Source: an uncultured Pelagibacteraceae bacterium
Lineage (GTDB): Bacteria; Pseudomonadota; Alphaproteobacteria; Pelagibacterales; Pelagibacteraceae
Assembly (NCBI GenBank): GCA_905616445.1
Contig: CAJQSV010000016.1
Span: 1 to 59,496, forward strand
Length of the DNA: 59,496 nucleotides
Direction of reading: 5' to 3'
The notes under the pieces were generated by a model. The model was not told where the DNA came from. It did not search any database and saw only the letters and a list, made by a program, of their open reading frames with translations. Shown piece by piece: positions 19,101 to 27,850 of this stretch. Positions within the stretch are counted from its first letter, which is position 1. The number at the start of each line of letters is the position of its first letter. A program made the position numbers and the translations under genes.

Positions 19101-20048
19101 TTATTTTTGGTTTAAAATTCTGTTAGCTGGATCTGTTTTTCCGATCCAAGATTTAGGAATTGAACTAACACCTTTTAAAGCTGCAAAATAAGCTCCAATA
19201 AAATTTACTCTAGAACAGTTACAGCCACCAGCCTTAATTGTTTTTAAAATTGCACTTTTGTAACTTGATGAATTAATAATTGAATGAATTGAACTGTTAA
19301 AAGTTCCAGGATAACTACACGCCATTCCTAATTTCTTAACTATTTGAGAATGAGTTTTAGTTTTCAATCTTTTTACTTTGTTAATATCTTCAATAATATT
19401 TTTAAAATAAGAATTTTTTTTGAATTTTTGAATAAATTCACTTATCGGGTCTTTAGCACCTTTTAGAGCTAAATCTATCAAATGAAACTTGGCTAAAGCA
19501 TACTTTAAACTGATTTTTGAAACTGTAACTATTGATATAATTTTTTCTAAACTTTCAAAACTATACCCATATAAAAAATAGGGAAGGGCTGCACAATAAC
19601 CATCAGATTCATTTACTTTACTGCCACCCGTTAATTTTTTATTCTTTTTAATATTCTGAATAGTTTCAACAATGTTTTGATGTATCCAAGGCCCTTTAAT
19701 TATACCTCGCCAATCTTTAATTTTTCTATACTTAGCTCTAAGCGTAAAGTTTTTCCAATATGTGCTACCAGATCCAAAGTTTTTAATTATATTTTTTTTA
19801 AATCTTGTCTCTATATTTTTATGTCCTTCAACTAATGTTTGAAACATAACTTGACCAATATCATTATAACCTGAAACTTTTCCAGTTTTTATATCGTAAA
19901 AAGGACTTTTATTCTTTTTTAAAAAAGTAAAATCTTTTTTACCTTTAATAAAGGTTAACAATTTTTTTTGATCATAAACCCAATGTAAAGGTCTTGCTGC
20001 TGCATCAGCAACAGTGGCTCCTAATAAAACATGAAGATTATTTTTCAT
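19101..20048 (-). CDS. ADP-ribosylglycohydrolase-family protein (crystallin J1-like)
   Basis: The start GATVADAAARPLHWVYD is that of the ADP-ribosylglycohydrolase superfamily, in the subgroup related to J1-crystallin and selenoprotein J. In classic DraG/ARH enzymes the C-terminal metal site reads GGDTDT. Here the matching segment is GGCNCSR, with Cys276 and Cys278 where Asp is expected. Other parts of the all-helical fold are visible. So the fold is well supported, while hydrolase activity on ADP-ribose is doubtful. At 315 residues it is full length. It lies 5 bases from trxB and may be co-transcribed with it. Confidence 0.75.
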   Translation of the reverse strand: MKNNLHVLLGATVADAAARPLHWVYDQKKLLTFIKGKKDFTFLKKNKSPFYDIKTGKVSGYNDIGQVMFQTLVEGHKNIETRFKKNIIKNFGSGSTYWKNFTLRAKYRKIKDWRGIIKGPWIHQNIVETIQNIKKNKKLTGGSKVNESDGYCAALPYFLYGYSFESLEKIISIVTVSKISLKYALAKFHLIDLALKGAKDPISEFIQKFKKNSYFKNIIEDINKVKRLKTKTHSQIVKKLGMACSYPGTFNSSIHSIINSSSYKSAILKTIKAGGCNCSRVNFIGAYFAALKGVSSIPKSWIGKTDPANRILNQK

Positions 20049-20053
20049 TATTG

Positions 20054-20998
20054 TTATTGAGATAAATGTTTCTCTGCTTCAAGTGCAGACATACATCCCA
20101 TGCCAGCAGCGGTCACAGCTTGTCTAAATATCTTGTCTTTAACATCTCCAGCTGCAAATACACCTGGTATATTTGTTTCTGTAGAATCTGGTTTTGTAAT
20201 TAAGTATCCTTCTTTGTCCATGTTTAGTTGATCTTTAAACAAAGCTGTAGCTGGGTCATGCCCAATTGCAATAAACAAACCATCTACTTTAAGCTCAGTG
20301 ACGTCATTAGTTTTTAAATTTTTAATTTTAATTGCATTAACACCTTTTGGCTCAGATGTTCCTAAAACTTCTTCAACTGCACTATCCCAAATAATCTCTA
20401 TTTTTTTATTCGCTTTAAGTTTCTCTTGTAGTAATTTTTCAGCTCTTAATTCGTTTCTTCTGTGAATGAGCTTAACTTTTGATGCAAATTTAGTTAAAAA
20501 TATAGCCTCTTCAACCGCAGCATTACCACCCCCTACTACGGCAACAACCTGTTCTTTGAAAAAGAAACCATCACAAGTAGCACAAGCTGAAACGCCAAAG
20601 CCTCTAAATTCTTGTTCGCTCTTTAAGTTTAACCATCTAGCTTGAGCACCTGTTGAAATTATAAAACTATCTGCTGTATAAATTTGACCACTGTCACCTG
20701 TAGCTTCGAAAGGTTTTTTTGATAAATCCACTTTACTAATATGATCTTGTATCATTTCAGTTCCAACTGCTTCTGCTTGACCTTTCATTTCATCCATTAA
20801 CCAAGGACCTTGAATGACTTTTGAATAACCTGGATAGTTTTCAACATCAGTAGTTGTTGTAAGCTGGCCTCCTGGTTGAGACCCATAAACCAAAATAGGC
20901 TTTAGCATAGCTCTAGCAGCATAAATAGCAGCAGTATAGCCTGCAGGGCCAGATCCAAGAATTAACACTTTTGTATGTTTAGGTGATTTATTATTCAT
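20054..20998 (-). CDS. trxB: Thioredoxin-disulfide reductase
   Basis: This NADPH-dependent flavoenzyme keeps thioredoxin reduced. The FAD loop GSGPAGYTAAIYAARA is near the N-terminus, the redox pair is in ACATCDG, followed by the NADPH loop VVGGGNAAVEEA and the C-terminal FAD box GVFAAGDV. I chose ATG 20998 (MNNKSPKH, 314 residues). A further frame upstream adds eight residues that do not fit the family. It is divergent from the ELM1-like gene with 24 bases between starts. Confidence 0.95.
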   Translation of the reverse strand: MNNKSPKHTKVLILGSGPAGYTAAIYAARAMLKPILVYGSQPGGQLTTTTDVENYPGYSKVIQGPWLMDEMKGQAEAVGTEMIQDHISKVDLSKKPFEATGDSGQIYTADSFIISTGAQARWLNLKSEQEFRGFGVSACATCDGFFFKEQVVAVVGGGNAAVEEAIFLTKFASKVKLIHRRNELRAEKLLQEKLKANKKIEIIWDSAVEEVLGTSEPKGVNAIKIKNLKTNDVTELKVDGLFIAIGHDPATALFKDQLNMDKEGYLITKPDSTETNIPGVFAAGDVKDKIFRQAVTAAGMGCMSALEAEKHLSQ

Positions 20999-21022
20999 TC
21001 TATTAAAGATATATAATAACAA

Positions 21023-21976
21023 ATGTCGAAATTAAAAGCACTACTTTTAACGCAGGGAATGCACGGTATGATAAGTCAGGTTGAAGGTTTAGCTAAAGCT
21101 CTTAACTTGGATTACAGACATCAAACTATAAAATTAAAAAAATTTTGGAACTACATACCACCAAAATTTACTCCAGTTTCTGAAAATATATTAAGCGAAC
21201 AATTTACTTGTGATGCCGATGTAATAATCTCTTGTGGAAGAAAAAGTGTTGTACCATCAATTGCTCTCAAGAAGAAATTTGGCAAAAATATCCTAAACGT
21301 CCATATTCAAGACCCCAAAGTAAGACTGAGTAATTTTGATTTTATTGTTGCTCCAGAACATGATGGTTTAAAAGGGAAAAACGTTTTAACTAGCAAAGGC
21401 GCAATTCACTATTTAACAAACGATGAATTAGATGTTAATAAGAATTATTTAAAGTCTAGAATAAATAGTCAAAAGAAAATAGTAACTTTAATAATAGGCG
21501 GACCAACTAAACATTATGACTATAATGAAAAAGTTGTAGAAAGTATCTTTTTAAAAATCAAGCAAAACTTTTTAGATAATAATTACCAATTAATTGTTGT
21601 GCCCTCAATAAGGACCCCACAAAGTATAATTGATAAAGCTAAAAACTACTTTAATGAAAATCAAATTGTAATACCCAATGTTGATAAAAAAGCTTACCTT
21701 TGTTCATTAAAAAATGCAGATCATATTATTGTTACCTGCGATTCTACTTCAATGATCTCAGAGGCTGCAGTTACAGGAAAACCTATTTATGTAGCCCAAA
21801 TGCCTGCAATTAAAAACAACGAAAGATTTAAGAGTTTTTTCAATTTATTTGTCTCCCTCAATATAATAAAAGAATTAGGTAATGAAGTTAAAAATTGGAC
21901 TTATCCTAAATTAAATGAAACCAAAAAAATTGCAGATCAAATAAGAGAAAAAATTAAACTACATGACTTTTCTTAA
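21023..21976 (+). CDS. ELM1/DUF1022-family protein
   Basis: The protein resembles the mitochondrial fission ELM1 family of plants and alphaproteobacteria. It has a glycosyltransferase-B-like layout: an N-terminal segment KALLLTQGMHGMISQVEGLAKAL, a central VTLIIGGPTKHYDYNE, and a late acidic-loop segment VTCDSTSMISEAAVTGKPIYV that looks like a sugar-nucleotide site (residues about 233-255). Length is 317 residues. The bacterial function is unknown; I infer an envelope or glycan-related role from fold resemblance only. It overlaps the next gene by 14 bases. Confidence 0.75.
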   Translation: MSKLKALLLTQGMHGMISQVEGLAKALNLDYRHQTIKLKKFWNYIPPKFTPVSENILSEQFTCDADVIISCGRKSVVPSIALKKKFGKNILNVHIQDPKVRLSNFDFIVAPEHDGLKGKNVLTSKGAIHYLTNDELDVNKNYLKSRINSQKKIVTLIIGGPTKHYDYNEKVVESIFLKIKQNFLDNNYQLIVVPSIRTPQSIIDKAKNYFNENQIVIPNVDKKAYLCSLKNADHIIVTCDSTSMISEAAVTGKPIYVAQMPAIKNNERFKSFFNLFVSLNIIKELGNEVKNWTYPKLNETKKIADQIREKIKLHDFS

Positions 21977-22628
21977 TTCAATTTTAAATAATTCTAAAGA
22001 GCATAACGACCCATTCAAACACTGGGAATTAAAAGAACCTTTATCAAAAGAAGCTATTAATGAAATTATAGAAGCTGATATACCAGATCATAATGAACTC
22101 AAATTAAAGTACGACGGCACAAGAGCAATTGACGGTGGTGCACCTGAATTTAGAGAAGGTATTGCTGATGGCGGTAAAGCTATAAAATTTAGATGTTTTA
22201 TAACAAAAGAAAATACTCTAAAATTTCCAGCCTTAACTAAATTTATAAACGAATTACAATCCAAAAAAATACATTCAAAAATTTCCGAACTTATTAATAA
22301 AGATCTTTCTAATTCCTATGTAAGAGTGGAAGTTATTTGTGATCGAAAAGGATTCTGGCTTAAACCACACTGTGATATTAAAGAAAAATTAGTATCTTGC
22401 CTTTTATTTGTTAATAAATTTAATGAGTCTGAAAGTTTAGGTACTGATTTTTATAACGAAAAATTAAAAAAGGTTAAGACTGTTCCCTATAAGAATAACT
22501 ACGGATACTTTTTTTCTAGTGGGCCAAATACATGGCATGGTATGGAAAAAAAAGAAATAGCCAAAGAAAGACGTTGTTTGCAAGTAAATTACGTTTCATT
22601 CAAGACTGACTGGCAAGTTAAAAGCTGA
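21963..22628 (+). CDS. 2OG-Fe(II) oxygenase-like protein
   Basis: The 221-residue protein shows the iron triad pattern HxD...H: His136 and Asp138 in LKPHCDIKEK, and His192 in NTWHGMEKKEI. An Arg about 11 residues later (R203 or R204) is placed to bind 2-oxoglutarate. This is the double-stranded beta-helix layout of prolyl-hydroxylase-like dioxygenases. The substrate is unknown. Because translation is coupled to the ELM1-like gene (14-base overlap), the two may act on the same process. Confidence 0.65.
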   Translation: MTFLNSILNNSKEHNDPFKHWELKEPLSKEAINEIIEADIPDHNELKLKYDGTRAIDGGAPEFREGIADGGKAIKFRCFITKENTLKFPALTKFINELQSKKIHSKISELINKDLSNSYVRVEVICDRKGFWLKPHCDIKEKLVSCLLFVNKFNESESLGTDFYNEKLKKVKTVPYKNNYGYFFSSGPNTWHGMEKKEIAKERRCLQVNYVSFKTDWQVKS

Positions 22629-22655
22629 TATAGTCTAAGTTGATAAAGGAGAAAT

Positions 22656-22850
22656 ATGGCAACTTATGAATGTAGTAAATGTGGAATGTCAGTTAATGCG
22701 ACTTGTGGAAAGTGTAATGCACCATTAGTAAATGGCAATCTTAAATTAGAAGACGGAAGTTCTGTTCAAATATCTGAATGCCCGAATAAACATGGAAAAA
22801 TAAAATCTCCACTATGTTGTGGTCAGGACATGACCTGTTCTGTTAGTTAA
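22656..22850 (+). CDS. Small zinc-ribbon protein
   Basis: This is a 64-residue protein with Cys pairs CSKC (residues 6-9), CGKC (17-20) and later C41, then CC near residues 54-55 and a final Cys. The first two pairs form a likely zinc ribbon. The start has the best Shine-Dalgarno sequence in this part of the window (AAAGGAG, 7 bases before ATG), so it is probably well translated. Its function is not known. It overlaps the stop of convergent carB by 4 bases. Confidence 0.72.
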   Translation: MATYECSKCGMSVNATCGKCNAPLVNGNLKLEDGSSVQISECPNKHGKIKSPLCCGQDMTCSVS

Positions 22851-25800
22851 ATATCTTGAAGAGAAGTTACAGTAATTTTTTTCGTTTTTAAAGATTTTAT
22901 ACCTTCTAAACACACATAGGCAGTAGACATGTTGGTGCAGTAAGGAACTTTATTAACTAAAGTTGCTCTTCTAAGAGCCATTGCATCATTTAGTTTTTGC
23001 TCACTATTTCCTCCACCAGTATTGATTACTAAAGCAATTTTCTTAGAATTTAAAACATCTACGATATGAGGTGAGCCTCCACTAACTTTATTTATTTTTT
23101 TACACTTCATGCCATGTTTAATAATATAGTCTGCTGTTCCACCCGTGCCACATAGAGTAAAGTTCAATTTTAATAACTGTCTTGCTAAATCTACTCCTTC
23201 TTCTTTATGACTATTTTTTAGAGATATGAAAGCAAGACCTTTTATTGGCAGAGAATTGTAAGCGCCAATTTGACTTTTTGCAAATGCCATACCAAAGTCT
23301 TTGTCAAAACCCATGACCTCACCAGTTGATTTCATTTCTGGACCTAACAACACGTCACTTTTTGGAAATTTATTAAATGGAAATACAGCTTCTTTGACAG
23401 CAAACATGTTTTTATTCTTACTTCTTAAGTTAAAATTAGATAGCTTTTCTCCTGCCATTACTCTAGATGCAATTTTGGCAAGAGGAATTCCTTTGGCTTT
23501 TGATACAAAGGGAACTGTTCTACTAGCTCTAGGGTTTACTTCGATAACATAAATTTCATCATTTTTAATTGCAAATTGAACATTCATAAAACCTTTAACG
23601 TTCAAAGCTAAAGCTAATTTCTTAGTTTGTATTTCAATTTCATTTATTAAATTTTTCTTAATACTTATTGGCGGTAGACAACAAGCAGAGTCGCCCGAGT
23701 GAATACCTGCTTCCTCAATGTGCTGCATTATTCCGGCAACAAATACTTGTTTGCCATCTGATATAGCATCCACATCAATTTCCATTGCGTTATCAATAAA
23801 CTTATCAATTAATATTGGATTTTTTTCAGCTGCTTTAAACGCTTCTTCTACAAAGTTTTTTAGCTGACTTTTTTCGTAGACTATTTCCATTGCTCTTCCA
23901 CCTAAAACATATGAAGGCCTAACCATTAAAGGCAAACCTATTTTACCTGCAATTTGCAGAGCCTGTTTAAATGTTTTTGCTATACCGCTCTTTGCTTGTT
24001 TTAACTTTAATCTATCAAGTAATTTTCTAAATCTATCTCTATCCTCGGCTAAATCGATAGAGGTATATTGAGTTCCTAAAATTGGAAGCTTGTTGTCATT
24101 TAAAAACTTTGCAAGTCTAATAGGCGTTTGTCCTCCAAATTGTGCAATAACTCCTACAAGGTTTCCTTTTTCTTTTTCTTTTTTGATAATATTATAAACA
24201 TACTCTTCTTTCAGTGGCTCAAAATATAATCTATCACTTGTGTCGTAGTCAGTTGACACAGTTTCTGGATTGCAATTAATCATTATAGTTTCGAAACCAA
24301 CATCTTTAAGGGCGTAACTGGCCTGACAACAACAGTAATCAAATTCAATCCCTTGCCCAATTCTATTAGGGCCACCACCTAAAATTATAATTTTTTTCTT
24401 TGACGAAGGATTAGCTTCACATTCAGATTTAACCGAATAGTTTCTTTGATACGTAGAATACATGTAAGGAGTAAAAGATTTAAATTCTGCCGCACATGTG
24501 TCCACTTTTTTGTAAACAGGAAGTACTTTTAATACAGTTCTTTTTTTCCGAATAATTTCTTCCGATGTTTTAGTGATTTCAGCTAATTTTTTATCCGAAA
24601 AACCTATTGATTTAATTCTGTTTAATTCATTGTAATCTACAGGTAGACCTTTTTTCTTAATTTTATTTTCAGCTTCAACAATCTCTTTTATTTGTTTTAA
24701 GAACCAACTGTCTATTTTAGATAAGTTTTGTATTTTCTTAATATCAATTTTTTTTCTAAATGCTTCAGCGACTAATAAAATTTTATTAGGTATATTCTTC
24801 TTTAATTCTTTTTCTATATCTTTTTTATTCAGAGGAAAAATTCTATCCAAGCCAGAAAAGCCAATCTCAAGAGATACAAGTGCTTTTTGAAGAGATTCTT
24901 TAAAGTTTCTACCGATTGCCATAGCTTCGCCAACAGATTTCATTGAAGTACCTAAAATCGCATCTGATGTAGAAAATTTTTCAAAGGTAAATCTTGGAAT
25001 TTTTGTAACCACGTAATCTATACTTGGCTCGAAGGAAGCTGGAGTTGTTTTCGTAATTTCATTCTTTAATTCATCTAATGTATAGCCAACCGCAAGTTTT
25101 GCAGCCACCTTCGCAATTGGAAAACCAGTTGCTTTAGATGCAAGAGCTGAAGATCTTGAAACTCTTGGATTCATCTCAATAATAACCATTCTTCCATCTT
25201 TTGGATTAATTGCAAATTGAACATTTGAGCCACCTGTTTCAACCCCAATTTTTCTAAGGCAAGCTATCGATGCATTTCTCATTATTTGATACTCTTTATC
25301 TGTTAGAGTTAGTGCGGGAGCAACAGTAACAGAATCACCCGTATGAATTCCCATCGGGTCAATATTTTCAATCGAACAAATAATGATACAGTTATCTTTT
25401 CTGTCTCTAACTACTTCCATTTCAAATTCTTTCCAACCCTCAAGACATTCCTCGATTAATATTTGGTCTACAGGAGACTCGTGCAAACCATCTTTAACTA
25501 TTTTAAAGTATTCTTTTTTATTTTTGGCAATACCACCACCTAAACCTCCCAAAGTGAACGCAGGTCTAATTATTGCTGGCAAACCAATTTGTATAAGTGC
25601 TTTAGCGGCATCTCTAATATGATTTACAACCTTTGATTTCGGCAGGTCTAAACCTATATCAATCATATTCTTTCTAAATTTTTTTCTATCCTCCGCATTC
25701 GATATAGCTTTAGAATTTGCACCAATTAGTTCAATTTTATACTTTTTTAAAACTCCTTTTTTTTCTGCTTCCATTGCTAAATTTAAAGCAGTTTGACCAC

Positions 25801-26071
25801 CCATCGTTGGTAGAATTGCATCTGGTTTTTCTTTCTGAATAATTTTTTCTAAAACTTCTAAAGTAATAGGTTCAATATAAGTTTTATCAGCAACACCAGG
25901 ATCGGTCATAATAGTTGCAGGATTAGAGTTTATTAGAACAATTTTATAACCCTCATCTTTTAAGGCCTTGCAGGCTTGTGTGCCTGAGTAATCAAACTCA
26001 CATGCTTGACCGATTATTATAGGTCCTGCACCGATTACTAATATGGTTTTAAGATCTTTTCTTTTGGGCAT
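22847..26071 (-). CDS. carB: Carbamoyl-phosphate synthase large chain
   Basis: It makes carbamoyl phosphate for pyrimidine and arginine synthesis. Its 1074 residues contain two ATP-grasp halves (each with [11 protein letters not shown]- or [11 protein letters not shown]-type starts and [16 protein letters not shown] segments) and a C-terminal MGS-like regulatory domain. The start [17 protein letters not shown] is family-typical and overlaps the end of carA by 23 bases. The 3' end overlaps the small zinc-ribbon gene on the other strand. Confidence 0.97.
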   Translation of the reverse strand: MPKRKDLKTILVIGAGPIIIGQACEFDYSGTQACKALKDEGYKIVLINSNPATIMTDPGVADKTYIEPITLEVLEKIIQKEKPDAILPTMGGQTALNLAMEAEKKGVLKKYKIELIGANSKAISNAEDRKKFRKNMIDIGLDLPKSKVVNHIRDAAKALIQIGLPAIIRPAFTLGGLGGGIAKNKKEYFKIVKDGLHESPVDQILIEECLEGWKEFEMEVVRDRKDNCIIICSIENIDPMGIHTGDSVTVAPALTLTDKEYQIMRNASIACLRKIGVETGGSNVQFAINPKDGRMVIIEMNPRVSRSSALASKATGFPIAKVAAKLAVGYTLDELKNEITKTTPASFEPSIDYVVTKIPRFTFEKFSTSDAILGTSMKSVGEAMAIGRNFKESLQKALVSLEIGFSGLDRIFPLNKKDIEKELKKNIPNKILLVAEAFRKKIDIKKIQNLSKIDSWFLKQIKEIVEAENKIKKKGLPVDYNELNRIKSIGFSDKKLAEITKTSEEIIRKKRTVLKVLPVYKKVDTCAAEFKSFTPYMYSTYQRNYSVKSECEANPSSKKKIIILGGGPNRIGQGIEFDYCCCQASYALKDVGFETIMINCNPETVSTDYDTSDRLYFEPLKEEYVYNIIKKEKEKGNLVGVIAQFGGQTPIRLAKFLNDNKLPILGTQYTSIDLAEDRDRFRKLLDRLKLKQAKSGIAKTFKQALQIAGKIGLPLMVRPSYVLGGRAMEIVYEKSQLKNFVEEAFKAAEKNPILIDKFIDNAMEIDVDAISDGKQVFVAGIMQHIEEAGIHSGDSACCLPPISIKKNLINEIEIQTKKLALALNVKGFMNVQFAIKNDEIYVIEVNPRASRTVPFVSKAKGIPLAKIASRVMAGEKLSNFNLRSKNKNMFAVKEAVFPFNKFPKSDVLLGPEMKSTGEVMGFDKDFGMAFAKSQIGAYNSLPIKGLAFISLKNSHKEEGVDLARQLLKLNFTLCGTGGTADYIIKHGMKCKKINKVSGGSPHIVDVLNSKKIALVINTGGGNSEQKLNDAMALRRATLVNKVPYCTNMSTAYVCLEGIKSLKTKKITVTSLQDI

Positions 26072-27257
26072 TTTTTTTCATATTGTTAATAAACTCTTGA
26101 AACAAGTAAACACTATCTTGTGGCCCAGGATTAGATTCTGGATGATATTGCACAGAGAAAACAGGTTTATTTTTTAATCTTATTCCCTCAATACAATTAT
26201 CAAACAAGGAAGTGTGGGTTATTTCAATATTTTTTGGTAAACTTTGTCTAACAATTTCAAAACCGTGATTCTGACTTGTGATTTCTACATTACCTTTGTT
26301 TAAATTTTTAACAGGGTGGTTGGCTCCTCTATGACCTAATTTCATTTTTTTGGTTTTAGCCCCGAGTGTTAATGCAAGAATTTGATGGCCTAGGCAAATT
26401 CCAAAAATAGGTAGATTTTTTTTTATTAATTCTCTAATTATATTAATTGCGTATTTTCCAGTTGCCACAGGATCACCAGGACCATTTGATAAAAAAATTC
26501 CATTCGGCTTTAATTTTAGTATTTCTTGAGAACTTGCTTTGCAGGAGACTACAGTGACTTTGCAATTAAAATCAGAAAAATGTCTTAAGATATTTTTTTT
26601 AATACCATAATCTATAGCAACAACATGTAAAAAATTTTTTTTATTTTTTACATAGCCGGTTTCTTTTTTCCAAGTTTTGTAACCTGACCAAATATATTCT
26701 TTTCTTGTAGAAACTTTTTTAGCTAAATCTAAATTTTTTAATCCACTCCATTTAGTAGTCGTATTAACTAACGTGGTAATATTAAAATTTTTATTTTTGG
26801 AAAAAGCTATTGTGCCTTTTGGTGCTCCTTTATCTCTGATAAAATTAGTAAGTGTTCTAGTATCAAGCCCTGTAATACCCACTATTTTATTTTTTTTAAG
26901 CCACGAGTCTAAATGAGCTAAAGAGCGATAATTCGAAGGATCCGTTATTTCAGAATTAAATATTACTCCTTTAGTCCAAATTTTTTCAGATTCATGGTCT
27001 TCTTTATTTACTCCAACATTTCCAATGTGAGGAAAAGTAAAATTAATTATTTGTTCAGCATAAGATGGATCAGAAATAATTTCTTGATAGCCTGTAATTG
27101 CAGTATTAAAACAAACTTCTCCAGTGCTAGTTCCTTCATAGCCAAGTCCAAACCCTCTAAAAAAAGTTCCATTTTCAAGGACTAAAATAGCGGTAGAGTT
27201 GATCGGTTTAAGATTTTTGTTTGAGTTTATTATTTGTCTATTAAGTTTCAAATACAA
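26049..27257 (-). CDS. carA: Carbamoyl-phosphate synthase small chain (TTG start)
   Basis: This is the glutaminase subunit that feeds ammonia to CarB. The N-terminal domain has [24 protein letters not shown], and the class I amidotransferase triad is seen in FGICLGHQ (nucleophile Cys) and VQYHPES (His, Glu). No ATG lies before the conserved region. The frame can begin only at TTG 27257 or TTG 27251, which gives about 20 extra residues before the usual start point. The promoter predicted at 27272-27300 leaves a very short leader, in agreement with TTG 27257. Confidence 0.94.
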   Translation of the reverse strand: MYLKLNRQIINSNKNLKPINSTAILVLENGTFFRGFGLGYEGTSTGEVCFNTAITGYQEIISDPSYAEQIINFTFPHIGNVGVNKEDHESEKIWTKGVIFNSEITDPSNYRSLAHLDSWLKKNKIVGITGLDTRTLTNFIRDKGAPKGTIAFSKNKNFNITTLVNTTTKWSGLKNLDLAKKVSTRKEYIWSGYKTWKKETGYVKNKKNFLHVVAIDYGIKKNILRHFSDFNCKVTVVSCKASSQEILKLKPNGIFLSNGPGDPVATGKYAINIIRELIKKNLPIFGICLGHQILALTLGAKTKKMKLGHRGANHPVKNLNKGNVEITSQNHGFEIVRQSLPKNIEITHTSLFDNCIEGIRLKNKPVFSVQYHPESNPGPQDSVYLFQEFINNMKKNAQKKRS

Positions 27258-27271
27258 CTCATGAGTTAAAG

Positions 27272-27300
27272 TAAATACTTATAAACATGGTTTTGCGCAA
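27272..27300 (-). promoter_or_regulatory. carA promoter (shares a palindromic -35 with yqeY)
   Basis: On the minus strand TTGCGC (27300-27295) is followed after 17 bases by TATTTA (27277-27272). The start would be near 27265, about 8 bases before the TTG start of carA. The -35 is half of the palindrome TTGCGCAA (27293-27300), whose other half serves the divergent yqeY promoter. The -10 match is modest (4 of 6). Confidence 0.38.
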
Positions 27301-27321
27301 GATATGAAATAGAAATATAAT
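27293..27321 (+). promoter_or_regulatory. yqeY-dnaG-rpoD promoter
   Basis: TTGCGC (27293-27298), a 17-base spacer and a perfect TATAAT (27316-27321) form a strong candidate promoter. The start would be near 27328, which gives a leader of about 60 bases before the yqeY ATG at 27390. This would be the main promoter for the primase and sigma factor genes. Confidence 0.55.
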
Positions 27322-27334
27322 CGTCAAGAAAGAT

Positions 27335-27355
27335 ATTTTTCTTTTGAAGAAAAAT
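27335..27355 (+). other. Hairpin at the 5' end of the yqeY-dnaG-rpoD mRNA
   Basis: ATTTTTCTT (27335-27343), loop TTG, AAGAAAAAT (27347-27355) is a perfect 9-bp stem, but with only one G-C pair. It begins about seven bases after the predicted transcription start. It could protect the 5' end. It is not followed by a U tract, so it is not a terminator. Confidence 0.35.
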
Positions 27356-27389
27356 TGTGATTAAAGTAAAAAAGAAAAAAATTTAAAAC

Positions 27390-27845
27390 ATGTCCCTTCA
27401 AACCGAAATAGAAGAAAAACTAAATCAATCGCTTAAAAATAAAGACAAAAATCTTTATCCAACGCTAAGACTTGTTGTTTCAGCAATAAAAGATGTGTTA
27501 ATTGCAAATAGGACCAAAGAAAATAAAGTCTTAACTGACCAAGATCTCATGGGTCTTTTAAAGAAAATGGTGAAACAAAGAAACGAGTCGTGTGAGGTCT
27601 ATAAACAAGCAGGTCGAACTGAGCTTTTAGAATCTGAGACAAGAGAAATAGAAATAATAAACTCTTTTTTACCTAAACAACTAAGTGAAGATGAAACAAA
27701 AAAACTATGTGAAGATGCTATTAAAAAAACAGGTGCTAGTTCTATAAAAGATATGGGTAAAGTAATGAACGAACTAAAAAAAACACATGCGGACGTATTA
27801 GACTTTTCTAAAGTAGGATCAATAATCAAAACAGTATTAAAATAA
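27390..27845 (+). CDS. yqeY: GatB/YqeY domain protein
   Basis: This is a 151-residue protein of the YqeY family, related to the tail domain of the GatB amidotransferase subunit and to tRNA-binding helical domains. The patterns LYPTLRLVVSAIKD, LMGLLKKMVKQRNES and EIEIINSFLPKQLSEDE are family-typical. Its function is not settled, though it is often found beside rpsU, dnaG and rpoD in the macromolecular synthesis operon, as here. Gap to dnaG is 5 bases. Confidence 0.88.
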   Translation: MSLQTEIEEKLNQSLKNKDKNLYPTLRLVVSAIKDVLIANRTKENKVLTDQDLMGLLKKMVKQRNESCEVYKQAGRTELLESETREIEIINSFLPKQLSEDETKKLCEDAIKKTGASSIKDMGKVMNELKKTHADVLDFSKVGSIIKTVLK

Positions 27846-27850
27846 TTATA

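Noticed and set aside
22840-22882. Imperfect hairpin CTGTTAGTT / AAGTTACAG followed by T7 after the zinc-ribbon gene
   Set aside because: Two mismatches in nine pairs and a 15-base loop make it too weak to list as a terminator.
27248-27262. Four-codon upstream frame (ATG AGT TGT ATT TGA) overlapping the carA start
   Set aside because: Very short, and the predicted promoter start leaves almost no room for it to be translated.
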